From positions 24,779,635-24,843,634 of the forward strand of contig OX637405.1 in NCBI GenBank assembly GCA_951799425.1: a stretch of 64,000 nucleotides of DNA, read 5' to 3'. Positions 1-11,159 of this stretch are shown piece after piece; position 1 is the first letter of the stretch; each line of letters opens with the position of its first letter. A model generated the notes under the pieces. That model ran no database searches. It had not been told where the DNA came from and saw only the letters and a list, made by a program, of their open reading frames with translations. A program made the translations under genes and the position numbers. This DNA comes from Ilex aquifolium. Its lineage: Eukaryota > Streptophyta > Magnoliopsida > Aquifoliales > Aquifoliaceae.

Positions 1-1452
1 GAAAGTGAATTTGAGTTTTGCCAAAGGACGAGCAAAAGTTAAGTGTGGGGGAATTTGATGAGAATGCAAAATGTCATTTTTTTTTTCTCTTTTAATATTT
101 AGCCTTTTATACTTATTTGGTGCCTAAATGTACTCATTATTCTTATATTTTGATTGAGGATGCAAATGGAGGCATTAAATGCAAAACAAAACTAATTGGA
201 CGATTTTGGATAGTTTCAACATCACTTTGTAATCTAGGAATAACTCTCTCATCTGAGCTCCGATTGAGATGATTCAAGATGCTATGAAACGCCAAGAAAA
301 ATCTCTACAACTTTCATGTTTTGAGTTTTGAGAGATATTGGATGCATCAAGGTCGAAATCGGGCTTGGAGTTGAAGCACGTGCACTATTCACGTTCTAGA
401 ATGTTCTTTAGCCAGCAATTCTAATACCGGTTTATTTTCGGAAGCTTAAAAACCTGGGGCACAAAAATTTCAGAGGATAACACCACTTTCCTAGTTATAT
501 TAGGACTTTATTTTAGTTTTAATCTTTTCCTTAAGATTCAGACTTGGGGAGGTTTTCAGGGAGAAGAGGGACGAACGGGTAAAGAGGAAAAAGAAGAAAA
601 AAAAATCAGCAAACTTCACACGCCGCTATACCCTCCTTCTTCTCTAACTCTTCCTTCCAGTTTTCATGAAGGCCCTATATGGCTAAACTTTGATACTTGG
701 TCAAAGGAAACAGAAGCCTCGGAATCAATAAAACTGTAAGATCTAATTTATTTTTATTGTTCAATTTATGATTTCAGTATCGGATGTTCTGTTGTGCCTA
801 TTTTCAAGATTGTCTCATTTAATTACTAGGAGGCCTACTAGTTTATTATTTTTTGCAATCTACTGCTAGGTTAGATATCAAATCCGTAATTGTTTTATCA
901 CTCTAATTTGTGAAGCAACTAAGATTAAATGATTTGCTGCGTTAGAAATTATTAGGTCTTAGGAAGAACGCTCGACTAAATTAAATGCAACCGCTTGTGC
1001 TTGTGTTGTTTAGTTTCATCGATCTTTCTAAATTCTTAAGGCTACTACTAGATTAAACCTTTAGTACTTGTCTTGGGTTGTTTAGTAGTTAAGGTTAATT
1101 AGATCGCTTGTTTCTAATTAATTGCGACTAAGGATAGATAGGAAGATAGTTTCAACGGTAAATATTCAGATAGTAAATTGATATATACTTGCATTGATGA
1201 TCAGTTGTAAACTTCCGATGGTGGATGTTGACTTAGACCAAGGTTTGTTCTTTTGATTGATTTTGATACTTTAATTTGAATAATTTCTTAGTTGTTTTTC
1301 TTAAAATTGTTTTTGTTAAACTCGAACCCCCTCTATCCTTGTTCACGTAGTATAAAACTAGGCTAGATACTCTCCGTGGGAACGATCCTTACTCGCACTA
1401 CTATATCTATTTTTAGGAGTATAGGTTTTATTTTTGGTTGTCTGCGACAACA
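1..1452 (+). mobile_element. 3' end of an LTR retrotransposon: polypurine tract plus 3' LTR
   Basis: A purine-rich tract (AAGTGTGGGGGAATT, 41-55) is followed directly by TGATGAGAATGC at 56. This is the usual layout of a polypurine tract and the TG start of a 3' LTR. The LTR seems to end at CTGCGACAACA (about 1442-1452), giving roughly 1.4 kb. A purine tract and LTR start of this kind are familiar from plant Ty3/gypsy elements; assignment to the Tat/Athila branch is inference. The body of the element lies left of the window, so no second LTR or TSD can be checked. No coding sequence is seen here. Confidence 0.65.
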
Positions 1453-2341
1453 CACCAATAGCCCACCTCAGAATGTTAGAAGGAAAAGATGCACATGTTC
1501 TTACAAATGAGATACATGAAAACATCGTCAAAGAGAAGACCCAATACAAAAGAGTCAAATCACGAGTGACAAAGTATCAGCACCTTAGCCAATGGAAAAT
1601 GCAGATAAGGGGACCTTGATGTGCACGCACGAGTCTCTTCCCGCAACCAAACAGGTGTAGGGGAAAATGTAGTAGCCTGCAAAATCAAGACACGTGTACT
1701 CATCACAGGGGGACATTTGTCCTGATTAAAAGAAGGGTCACAAGTTGATATGGTAGAATGGGTTCCCTCGAACGGCCAGGGCGGCATTGGATGACTAGTG
1801 ATCACAAAAGGTGCCTAGCATTGCAAAAGTGGCGAAATGGATCCTGATCCAAAATGGATGAGAATGGTACCACAGAAGTCTGCGGACAACCATTGCACAT
1901 CCTATCTGAATCCGCCTCCCTCCACCGTGGAAGTGGATGCACATAGCTGGAGTGCCACGACTTGTAAGGATGGCATTCCTAGAAAATTTTCTAGGGTACC
2001 CTCAAAGTAAGACCCCCAGAGAGAACCTGAAACCCATTGTATGCACATAGTGGTAAGGTCAACCAATGGTATACCGTTGCTCGAATGGCCTAATGGATCA
2101 AAAATAAAGGTCGTCGCCTCGGGATAAGGAAGTATGACCATCCTTTATGGAGACCTAAGCAACAAGAGTTGACAAGCATGATTGTTAATCTCAGCCTTGG
2201 GCAGGGCCTCAAAGGTTTAGTTTGCTTAGGCAAGCCTTCCAGTACATGACTCACTACCCTTTAGGTTACGTTTGACTGGGATTTGGAGAGACTACTAAGG
2301 CACGAGGGGTGAGACGTCTAGGTTAACATATGGGATGATGG
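1453..2341. other. Flanking DNA, no recognisable gene
   Basis: Only short spurious reading frames occur between the upstream LTR and the copia element. I see no conserved motif, tandem repeat or transposon end. Confidence 0.5.
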
Positions 2342-2536
2342 TGTTAGAGTATTTTAGCATATTAGTATTAGCAGTAGTTTAGTCTTCTATGTTGTTTTAT
2401 GATGCCTTACTATATAAGGGTATCTATTGTATTTACTATGTTTTAATGTTGCGGAATTTGATGTGTCGTAATAATATTTTTTTTCCTTTGTTCTCTATTC
2501 TTGCTCTTTTTTCTTGCCTCTTTGATCGAAGTTATC
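2342..2536 (+). repeat. 5' LTR of the copia element
   Basis: It begins TGTTAGAG and ends AAGTTATCA just before the primer-binding site. It contains an ACTATATAAGGG TATA-like box near 2410 and a T-rich end. It aligns along its whole length with 5524-5720. Confidence 0.75.
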
Positions 2537-2548
2537 ATGGAATTAGAG
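2537..2548 (+). other. Primer-binding site, initiator-Met tRNA type (decayed)
   Basis: TGGAATTAGAGC lies directly after the LTR. It differs at a few positions from TGGTATCAGAGC, the common plant copia site complementary to initiator methionine tRNA. Confidence 0.6.
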
Positions 2549-3439
2549 CATACAAAGAATAAATCATAGAAGTCAGCAGAAAAAAAAAATTGCGGGAGAA
2601 TTATGGCAGACATCATCATTAGTTGTGATGATGTCATCAATTCAAAGGAAGGGAGACACTCATTCCACTTGAATCTTGTGGGCTTCGCAATGATATGCTT
2701 GGATTTCAATTTTGTGGCCATCTTATACGTCATTCTATTTTTTGAAGAATTTCGATCAAAATTCTTAGATTTGAATTTCTAGAGGATTTCTTTGAATTTG
2801 ATTGTCGAGATCCTGCCTAAAGGACTCGATTTAGACCTATTGTTGCTTTAATAGCAAATTTGATGAATTTAGAGTGGATCTAGGTGGAATTTGGGTTGAT
2901 ATTGGGTCTTGGCTTCTTCTTTCTTCTATTCAATTGTCGTGTTCTTCTCTTCGATTGCATATTCTTGGTGTTAGATACTCCTATTTTGTCTTGTTGGCCT
3001 ATTGTGTTGTTGATTTACAGATTGGATGCAAAGATTTGGCTTGGGTTTTCATGATTTGAGCTTGGTTGAGGATCTAGGTTTGCTCATTGGGTTGGTGGTC
3101 TCATTTGTTTGGTGGCTATTATTTTGGGTTGGATTTTTATTTGGTTGTTTGGTGGCTGTGTTGTGTTGTTATTTGGGTTGGATTGTTTGTTGGGCTATTT
3201 GTTGATTGTTTGTTAGTGTTTGTTGGGCTATTATTTTGGGTTGGATTTTAAGATTTTTGTAGCTTGTTGGGCTTTTATCTTGCTAGATTTCTTGTGGACT
3301 TAGTGATCTATTGGGCCTCATTTTCTAGTAAATGTTGTTTTTTTGGTGGGCCTTGGTCTCTAATTTTGATTCTCGTGGACTACTCATGGTGACTTATATT
3401 TCACATCATAAGTTCTGAGGTAGAGCTGCTTCGGATGAG

Positions 3440-5420
3440 CATAACTTTTGTTGTAAGAAAGGCCATTGGAAGGCCAAGTGCTCGAAATTGGTGAATAAGA
3501 GTGCTAAGGGGTCAATAAATCAACTATTTAAGTCTACAAACTACCGTACATCATCAGTTACACCACCAGTGGATGATTTATCCTTATCAGCCCCCAGCTT
3601 GACAACGATTGATGATCAATTGCAAAAGCTCCTCATTCTCTATCAGCCTAGTGCTCTCATAATCTCTCCCTCAGTAGGTTCGTTTACTTTAGGTCCTTCA
3701 TGTATATCCCGAACCGCCTAGGTCTTTGACTCAAATGCCACCAATCACATGACTAGTGATTATTCCTTATTTGTATCTCTTATCTTCCCACCATCTATAT
3801 CTTTCATTGCATCCAATGACACTTAAATGTCTTTGGCTAATTTTTGGGACCATTATTTTTACCGAACTCACACTTCCTGATGTCTATTATATTCCTCAGC
3901 TCACTTTGAATTCAATTTTGTTAGTCACTTTTTTATACTTTTGGTTCATTTCTCCTCCTTTGGTTATATTGTGCAGGATCCAAGGTCCAAAAAGCTGATT
4001 GGGACAGGTTGTAGGAAGAAATAGTTGCATGTGTTGGAGGAACTAAATGTTCCAAATGTTGTTGCTTCCACTGTCGATTTATCTTCTTTTTATTTGAGTC
4101 CATGGTCATCTAGCTTTTATTTGTGACATTCTCACCCTGGTCATGTTTCCCATTCACCCTTGAAGTTTTTAGCCTATATTGGTGGTTTGGGTAGTTTAGA
4201 GTGTTATGACATTTCTAATTGTATTGGATGCAAATTAGTCAAATTCACTGCATTACCTTTGAATAAAAGTTTTACTAGTTCTCTTGCACCATTTGATCTT
4301 GTTCATTTTGAGATATGAGAACCTACTCTTATTCCTACACAATGAGGGTCCAGATATTATGTCCCTTTCACTGATGATTATATCAGGCATTTTTGGGTAT
4401 ATTTGATGAAAAAATGCTTTGAATTCTTTTTTATATTTACTATTTTTCGTGCTATGGTACGCACTAAGTATTCTTCAATAATTAAATGCTTCGATGTGAT
4501 CAAGGAGTTATTGGTGAATTGGGTTTTTGTGCTAGTAATCATGATTCGGCTCTCTTTCTGTGACTCACTTTCGCAGTTTCTATTATTGTCTTGTTTTATG
4601 TTCTGATATGATTATTACTGGTGATGATACTACTGGTATCCGGCTATTGAAAAGTCAATTACAGGATTATTTTGAGATGAAAGATTTAAGTTAACTTCGA
4701 TATTTCTTAGGAATGAGGTTACTTCCTCTCCTAAATGTTATCTTCTTTCTCAGTCCAAGTATGTATCAGATATTACTCATTGAGCTCATTTCTCCAACAC
4801 TCTAACGGTTTAGACACCCTTAGAGCTCAATGTCCGTTATTCTTCCTCTGATGGTACTCTCTTGCCTGATCCTACTCTCTATCGCACTCTTGTTGGGAGC
4901 AAGGTATATATGACAGTTACTCACCTAACTATCTCTTATGATGTTCATATAGTTAGGCAGTTTGTTGCCTCACCTACCACTGTTCACTAGACTATTGTTA
5001 TTCTCATTCTTCGATATCTTCGATATCTTCGAGGTACTCTACATTAGATTCTATTATTTTCTTCCTTATATTCTATGGAACTCATGTCTTGCTCAGATGA
5101 TGATTAGGCCTATGACTCTATGGATCGTAAGGTCAACACTGATTTCTGTCTTTTTCTTGGTAATTCTCTTATTTCATGGAAAATAAAGAAGAAAACTATT
5201 ATTGCTTGTTACTTAGCTAATGTTGAATATATACTATGACATCTACAACAACTAAGATAGTCTGGTTATGATGATTGATTACTGATTATAACACCAATGC
5301 TATTTAGATTGCTTACAACAGCCTTCCATGAGCATACAAAGCATATTAAGATTAACTGACACTTTGTACGTCATCATCTTTAGTTGGGCATTATCTCTCT
5401 CCCATTTCTTTCTTCTACCA
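3440..5420 (+). pseudogene. Copia gag-pol remnant (zinc knuckle, protease, integrase, RT, RNase H)
   Basis: Fragments in shifting frames appear in the canonical copia order. A CCHC knuckle (C-C-K-K-G-H-W-K-A-K-C) lies near 3450-3480. A protease-like FDSNATNHMT, with the catalytic D-S-x-A pattern, is at about 3725-3755. Pre-integrase and integrase-core similarity runs over 4020-4410 (the DDYIRHFW stretch). RT remnants ITGDDTTG and YFLGM lie at 4613-4715, and RNase H remnants (FLGNSLISWK and a final H-T-K-H-I-K-I run) at 5140-5370. In-frame stops are frequent and the central RT is deleted. It is non-functional. It would once have encoded the polyprotein for reverse transcription and integration. 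Confidence 0.75.
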
Positions 5421-5523
5421 TGCAACTATCGAATTTATTTACGAAATCCCATACCATCGCACACTTTCCCTTTCTTCTCAGTAAACTCTTGATACGGCTA
5501 CGACATCATGAGTTTAAGGGGGA

Positions 5524-5720
5524 TCTTAGAATATTCTAGCATATTAGTACTAGGGGTAGTTTAGTCATTTATATTATTTTATGTTGCCCTTCTATATAAG
5601 TGCCTCTATTGTGTTTCTTATGTTTTGATGTAGCAAAAATTGATTTGTCATAACAATTTTTTTTTCCTTTATTCTCTATTCTCTCTTTTTTTTGTCTTGC
5701 CACTTGGATCAAAGTTATTA
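5524..5720 (+). repeat. 3' LTR of the copia element
   Basis: It starts TCTTAGAATATTCTAG straight after the purine tract AGTTTAAGGGGGA (about 5511-5523). It ends ATCAAAGTTATTA and matches 2342-2536 with scattered substitutions. Confidence 0.75.
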
Positions 5721-6417
5721 AATGGGACATGTGGATTGGTGGTTAAAGAATCGAAATTATGTGAGGGTCCTTGATTGGGCACCCTGGCAAAGAGCCTCAT
5801 GAGGGATTTCCAGAGGCAAAGGAGGCCCCATGGTACATGTGCACTGAGTGTACCATGGGCATGACCCCTTCCAAGGTCATGCTCCCATGGCAACCCAATG
5901 GCGACCTTTTACCTCGAGTGTCCCCCTTACCTCGGGGAATACATCCCTTCCTCAAGGGCCGAGTCCAGCCTCTATCCAAGGACACATCACATATGTCTAA
6001 TTAATACATGGGATACTTGGTGCGAGGTGAGCGGTCCTTTGTATAGCTGCAGTTAAGGCAGTTACATGTAGGCACAACTATCGCGTATGGAGTTGACTCC
6101 TGTAAAGAGGTAGATGCGGGCAGAACGTAGGGCAGCCTCGATTACCCGAGTTCCTATGCTGTAAGTACCTTCATTACTTGCCCCCAATAATACACACAAC
6201 AACCTTGTCTGAGACAGACATTCCAACTGGTGCAAGAATATTCATTGATTTTCCTTACCCAAGGAACCTTTTGCCCAATGGTTAATAGGCAGCTTCAGTA
6301 CTTCCATCTCATCCATTCATCCTACTCATCTCTCTGAATACAGTGTCATTAGACACTATGTTAACCTATTTTTAACTCCCCGCCTATAAGTACAACATGA
6401 GCGAAATGTGTATATGG
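5721..6417. other. Intergenic, unassigned
   Basis: Moderately GC-rich sequence (5780-6000) with overlapping short reading frames on both strands but no recognisable protein motif. It may be a decayed repeat. I see nothing I can name. Confidence 0.4.
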
Positions 6418-7122
6418 CAGGGGTGAAGGCAGGGTGGGGGCAATTGCCCCCACTGAAATTTTGAAAATTTTTAGGGTTAATTTAAAATTATAATAAAAAT
6501 TAAATTTTTTAATAACTTGTCCCCACTCATTTGTTTTTTTTTAATGAACTAAAAACTTAGACTCAAGGTTCACTCATACAAACTTAATCTCACAATTTTT
6601 TCTTTATTCCTTTTGTAATGACTCGCTTAAGTTACCAAACTAATCCTTCTCCGAATTCGATTACTAAAACATAGATTAATATTTTTGACTAATTATCCAA
6701 GTTCGAATATACCACATCATATTCTAAGATTTTAGATTTGACAAATTTTCATTTGGATGAGTCGAAATCTGATCATTTACAAGCTCACTAACAAAGTGAT
6801 ATGTCAAAATAGCATTCTCTATGAAAACTGTTTTTATTCTAATATTTTATACAAAAAAAAATTATATTAGTTTTTCTTTGTCAAGTCCAATTTTTTTCAC
6901 GTGTATTTATATGTGAAATCTTTGAAAGTAAAAAAAAATGAATAATAATATGAAGAATTATTTTATAAAATGTGTTAGATTAGGAATATTTTTTTATAGA
7001 AAATAAAAATTTTAGAAAACAATCATGTTCACTGGATGAAACGAAATTTGATAGTTATTGTGTAATCGTTCTCTTTAATTTGATGGTTGCTCCACTAGAA
7101 AGAGACTCTGGCTTCGCCCCTG
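6418..7122. mobile_element. hAT-type non-autonomous transposon (705 bp)
   Basis: The left end reads CAGGGGTGAAGGCAG. The right end, reverse-complemented, reads CAGGGGCGAAGCCAGAG, so these are imperfect terminal inverted repeats of the CAGGGGC type common in plant hAT elements. Flanking octamers are GTATATGG (6410-6417) and ATATATGG (7123-7130), an 8-bp TSD with one mismatch. The interior is AT-rich with no transposase, so it would depend on an enzyme supplied elsewhere. Confidence 0.85.
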
Positions 7123-7672
7123 ATATATGGTGACACACGCTGGTTCCTGGCAAGTAGGACTATACATTTTGATGTGTATAACAAAATAACCCTATATCAA
7201 GATTGCACAAGCATCACGTTTGCCACGAATTCTAGTTTTTTTTTATATTGCTAGGTTGTATGCTTTGTTTCATTTGGATGATTTATACTTGGGAGGAATT
7301 TGTATAGGATAATAGAGGGCACGCCCATTTTAGATTCTTCCCAACTGCACTGTTAAGGTGGCTTTTGTTGGCCTCTTATAAAGAGCAGCCATCTTTTTTT
7401 TTGAACAGGACCTAAGAAAGGTTCAATATCCAAATTATATATGAGAGATCTTGGTAGGCCTTTCTATTTAGGCAAGGGGGGGCTCATGAAGTACAAGAGC
7501 TAAAAACCCAAATGGCAAATAACATCTTCCAGACTTCAAAAATTTCAAACAAACCTAAAAAATGTAAAACTAGAATACAGATTTAGACTGTCCATTTAAA
7601 CTTTGAAACTGAAATATCAGATTTGTTAACTCTCAAACTAGGCTTAGCCAACCAAGTGCAAGCATATGAATC
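7123..7672. other. Intergenic; possible antisense LINE tail near 7393
   Basis: No gene is seen. A T-run followed by GAACAGGACC at 7393-7415 resembles the poly-T plus GAACATG start of the antisense LINE fragment at 37991. It could be a short LINE 3' scrap, but the match is too brief to be sure. Confidence 0.3.
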
Positions 7673-8953
7673 CAGGGGCGGCTCGATGCAATCGGGGGCC
7701 TAAAGTGACAAATATAAATGACGCTTTCTATTTTTTTAAAATTATATTAAAATTTTTATTTTATTTTATTTTATTTTTCCTTTTGAGATGAAAATTTCTT
7801 ATTACATTTTTTGTTTTAAGTCTTTCTGATGTATATTTTTTTATTGATATTATGAAAAATTGGCTTAATATTTCTTATGCATTATCGAACTTACGAAGGA
7901 TTTTATTAATTTTAATTTTAAAAATTTTCTTATTGTAAAGCAAATTGTTGTAGAATGTAAATAATATTCCATAAAAAGAATACATTCAAAAAAAAAATCT
8001 AGTATTTTTATATAATTTAGTATCTCAAGTTAGATTTTTTTTTTTTGCTTTTTGTAAAATTTCTGTTAAAGTCCAACTTAGACCATCAATACTAGAGAAA
8101 TTTTTATATTTGGAAATAATTGAGATTAAGACAATATTTTTTAGATTGTTATTGTCTAATGAGTTTAAGTTTTTAAGGGCTTATTTTTATGGAAGTGTAA
8201 ATTTCATTGATACCCCCTCCAGATTGGTCTAATTTCAGAGACATTCCCTATAATTTTTAAAATATCACTATCACCCCCGTCAAATTATGTTTACCCTACA
8301 CATACCCCAATTTAATTTAGAGTTTAGTTTCATCAAATTGAACTTCAATTTCATAAAATTGACATTTAATACCATTAATTTAAATATTAATTTCATCACA
8401 CTAACATCAATTTAATCAATTTAACACCAAATTAATATTTAATTTCAGCATATTAACGTTTTAAAATTTAATTTCGTCCAATTAAAATCAAATTAATATT
8501 TAATTTAGAATTTAGAATTTAGTTTTATCAAATTAACATCAAATTGAAATTTAATTTTATTAATTCAAATATTTCTTTCATTACACTAACACTAATTTCA
8601 TCAATTTACACCAAATTAATATTTAATTTCATCAAATTAACATTTTAAATTTTAATTTTGTCAAATTAAATTTTAATTTATTTAATTTAGAATTTAGTTT
8701 CATCAAATTAACATCAAATTGATTTGAAAAAAATTGAAAACATTAAAAAATTAATTGATTTAATTTCAGCATATTATTTATGATCAATTAAGATTGAAAA
8801 AAATTTATTGTCAAAAATTAAATATAAAAACGTGATCAATATTTTATGTTTTATTTTTAAATAAATAAAAAAATTATAATAATTAAAAATATAATATATT
8901 AATAAGCAAAATATTAATAGGGGCTCGTATGAAATTTTCGGAGGAGCGGCCAC
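7673..8953. mobile_element. Probable DNA transposon remnant with internal AT-rich array
   Basis: The left end CAGGGGCGGCTCGATGC and the right region GAGGAGCGGCCACC look like the partly self-complementary ends of a CAGGGGC-type (hAT-like) element, but no matching TSD is visible. From about 8270 to 8760 it contains many short degenerate repeats built on TTTAATTTCATCAAATTAAC, similar in style to the large arrays downstream. A patch with MULE-like wording (TTTCATTGATACCCCCTCC) at 8200-8225 suggests a nested second element. Boundaries are uncertain. Confidence 0.4.
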
Positions 8954-8986
8954 CAGTACTTTTCTATATCAAACATGAAAATGCTT

Positions 8987-9502
8987 AGGCTAATCTTACT
9001 TTGCACTCCAAAAGATACTTCGATTTTTAATTTGCACCTCAAACACTAAAAATTTTAATTTACACCTTTAATGTTATGAATTGGTAGTAATGTGGACCTT
9101 GTCTACACTGTCGTTCAGTTTCTGTCAAAAATTAAAGCACATGAGTTACAAGTGCTTTGAGTATGAGGATAAGGTATGTCCATCAATGGAGATCTTAGTT
9201 TGCGATCAATTTGATATCTTTTTATGTATCAAAAATAAGGTTTCGTTAATTAATTAGAGGTTAAGTCTATCATGTGCAACTCACATGAGGTGCCAATCAT
9301 TTGTGAAATTATACATAAGTCCATGCCCGAAGTATTTGTAATTCGCATGCTTCAATTTATAATTAAAAATTAAATAGTAGTTTGGGTAAGGTCCATATTA
9401 CTATAAATTCATAGCATTGAAAATATAAATTAAAATTTTTAATATTTAAAGGTACAAATTAAAAATTAAAAAATCTTTCAAAATACAAAATGACATTAAC
9501 CC
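8987..9502. mobile_element. Mutator-like non-autonomous element with perfect 9-bp TSD
   Basis: AAAATGCTT occurs immediately left (8978-8986) and right (9503-9511). The ends form long inverted repeats of about 115 bp. The left starts AGGCTAATCTTACTTTGC and the right, reverse-complemented, GGGTTAATGTCATTTTG. The most similar inner parts read GAATTGGTAGTAATGTGGACC and GAATTTATAGTAATATGGACC. A 9-bp TSD with long TIRs is the hallmark of the Mutator superfamily. No coding capacity. Confidence 0.85.
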
Positions 9503-9511
9503 AAAATGCTT

Positions 9512-9870
9512 GAAAGAGACAAAAAGAAGATGCTCATAGTCATAGCCCTGCTAATGCTAAAGCAAGCGTCAGAGATCTAATTACAGGTTTAACTAGAGAA
9601 TATGGTCAAGATCTAACTATGGTTAGTGGTGGAGTTATATTGGCTGGCAGGTCACATGCCGACAACCTTATCTCAGGTGACTTGCTGCTAGTACTTGGGC
9701 CAGTCTTGTCTCTGTCTTGCCAACTACATCTACCAGACTCACGCGTCACTTTTGTTTTGGATCACGCGCGAGGTAGTTCCAAATTGCAACGGGTGAAGTA
9801 GAGCATTAAAATCTGTTCAAAAAATAAAAATAAAAATAAAATAATACAACAAAAAGAAGTGGAGCATTAA
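9512..9870. other. Intergenic, no gene recognised
   Basis: It contains a 60-codon open frame at 9619-9801 with no recognisable motif. I see no transposon end here. Confidence 0.4.
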
Positions 9871-10293
9871 GGCCATGTTTGTTATATGAGCTTGGATGGG
9901 ATTTAAGGATCGACTTTCATACAAATAGTCTAATACACTCTTTAAACTCATATTTGTAAATTCCACAGATGGAAGTTTGATGAAACCCATGAGAGTGAGT
10001 TTTAAAAATGAAAAATTGGATTTGAAGGTAAAAATATTATTTTATCTAAAAATTCATAGTTCTATTCATTTAATAATGGATATTTTAATGAATTGAGTAA
10101 TATAATTTGACATAAATATATGAATTTCGCATATATTTATATTACCTACTAAATATAGAATTTGATAGAATTTTTTTTAATTCCAAGAACAAATCCTTAG
10201 AATTAGATTTAAGAAACTTTCATAAATCCAATTCAAATCCCCAGTGGTAAAAAAAAAATTAAACCTGCGAAAAATAAACACCCAAACAGGTCC
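9871..10293. mobile_element. PIF/Harbinger (Tourist-like) MITE
   Basis: The left end is GGCCATGTTTG and the right end, reverse-complemented, GGACCTGTTTG. TAA lies on each side (9868-9870 and 10294-10296), the 3-bp TSD typical of PIF/Harbinger. At 423 bp it has no coding capacity. Confidence 0.75.
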
Positions 10294-10662
10294 TAAGAAT
10301 CTGATCCAAATTAGAGTGACAGTTAGTATCACGCGCCCGGTTCCATTACCAATTGGTCTTTAGTTGTTCGATTGGAAAGGTATCTCAGATCTGCTGACAA
10401 TAAAATATCGCCAATGATTTATAAGTGAAACTAGTAGTACCTGTATATTGACTTTCATGTCCTAAGGTTTGATATGGGTCATCGGTAATTGAAGTGCGTG
10501 AAATGACAAATGCACCCTTATCATGTGAGAATTAATCATTCATTATTAACAACATGATCTTGGCAGAGAGTATCAATTACTGGCTTCTCATGCAGTGAAT
10601 TTAGTATTCCAAATCATCCATAGTTGGGGTAATCTATGTAATCATAAAAAGGCAAAAACAAT

Positions 10663-10965
10663 GGGAAAGTCTATGGTACCGCCTTGGGTACCGTATCAAA
10701 AGTTACTACTTTTATAGTAAAGTTACGAATCAAAATGGAGAAGTTACAACTGTTCAAGCAAAGTCTATGATCGATTAAGGGTCCATGATCGATCACAGAT
10801 ACACATGATCGATCATAGACTTCTACTGAGCAGTTATAACTTCTCTCTTTTGAGTTGTAACTTGACTTTTAAAAATTGTAATTTACACCTCAAAAAAATT
10901 GTAACTTAACTTAAAATTATTGTAACTTTTGATGCGATACCTCTTTCGGTATCGTAGTCTTTCCC
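10663..10965. mobile_element. Small fold-back MITE with 8-bp TSD
   Basis: The ends read GGGAAAGTCTATGGTACCG and, reverse-complemented, GGGAAAGACTACGATACCG; similarity continues to ATCAAAAGTTAC on both sides (about 44 bp). AAAACAAT flanks both ends (10655-10662 and 10966-10973). The interior has an inverted pair around AGTCTATGATCGAT and several copies of an approximately 20-bp unit containing GTTGTAAC/ATTGTAAC. TSD length suggests hAT, but one extra shared G allows a 9-bp reading (Mutator-like); superfamily left open. Confidence 0.75.
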
Positions 10966-10973
10966 AAAACAAT

Positions 10974-11122
10974 GGGTCATGGTGTCATGAACATTATCAC
11001 ATAACTTCGTCTTTCTAAAACAAATGGTCACAAACATTGTATAAGTAAAATTTTATTCTTTGAATTGTTTTGAAGTTTCTTTAGTTAGAATTTTTTTTTT
11101 ATTTCTTTTAAACATGGAGAAA

Positions 11123-11159
<37 letters not shown>

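Larger units (their letters stand above)
2342..5720 (+). mobile_element. Degenerate Ty1/copia retrotransposon, complete with both LTRs
   Basis: Two similar repeats of about 195 bp flank 3 kb of decayed copia-type coding sequence. The left repeat starts TGTTAGAGTATTTTAGCATA and the right one TCTTAGAATATTCTAGCATA. A primer-binding site follows the left LTR and a purine tract (AGTTTAAGGGGGA) precedes the right one. Flanking pentamers are GATGG (2337-2341) and AATGG (5721-5725), a plausible TSD with one mismatch. The internal region is shorter than the usual 4 kb or more, and part of the reverse transcriptase is missing. The divergent LTRs and many stops indicate an old insertion. Confidence 0.8.

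Noticed and set aside
1358-2733. Short frames between the first LTR and the copia element
   Set aside because: All under 100 codons, no motif, and several overlap LTR sequence.
11123-11155. Poly-G as a functional quadruplex
   Set aside because: A single homopolymer of uncertain length with no surrounding structure; may be a sequencing or assembly effect.
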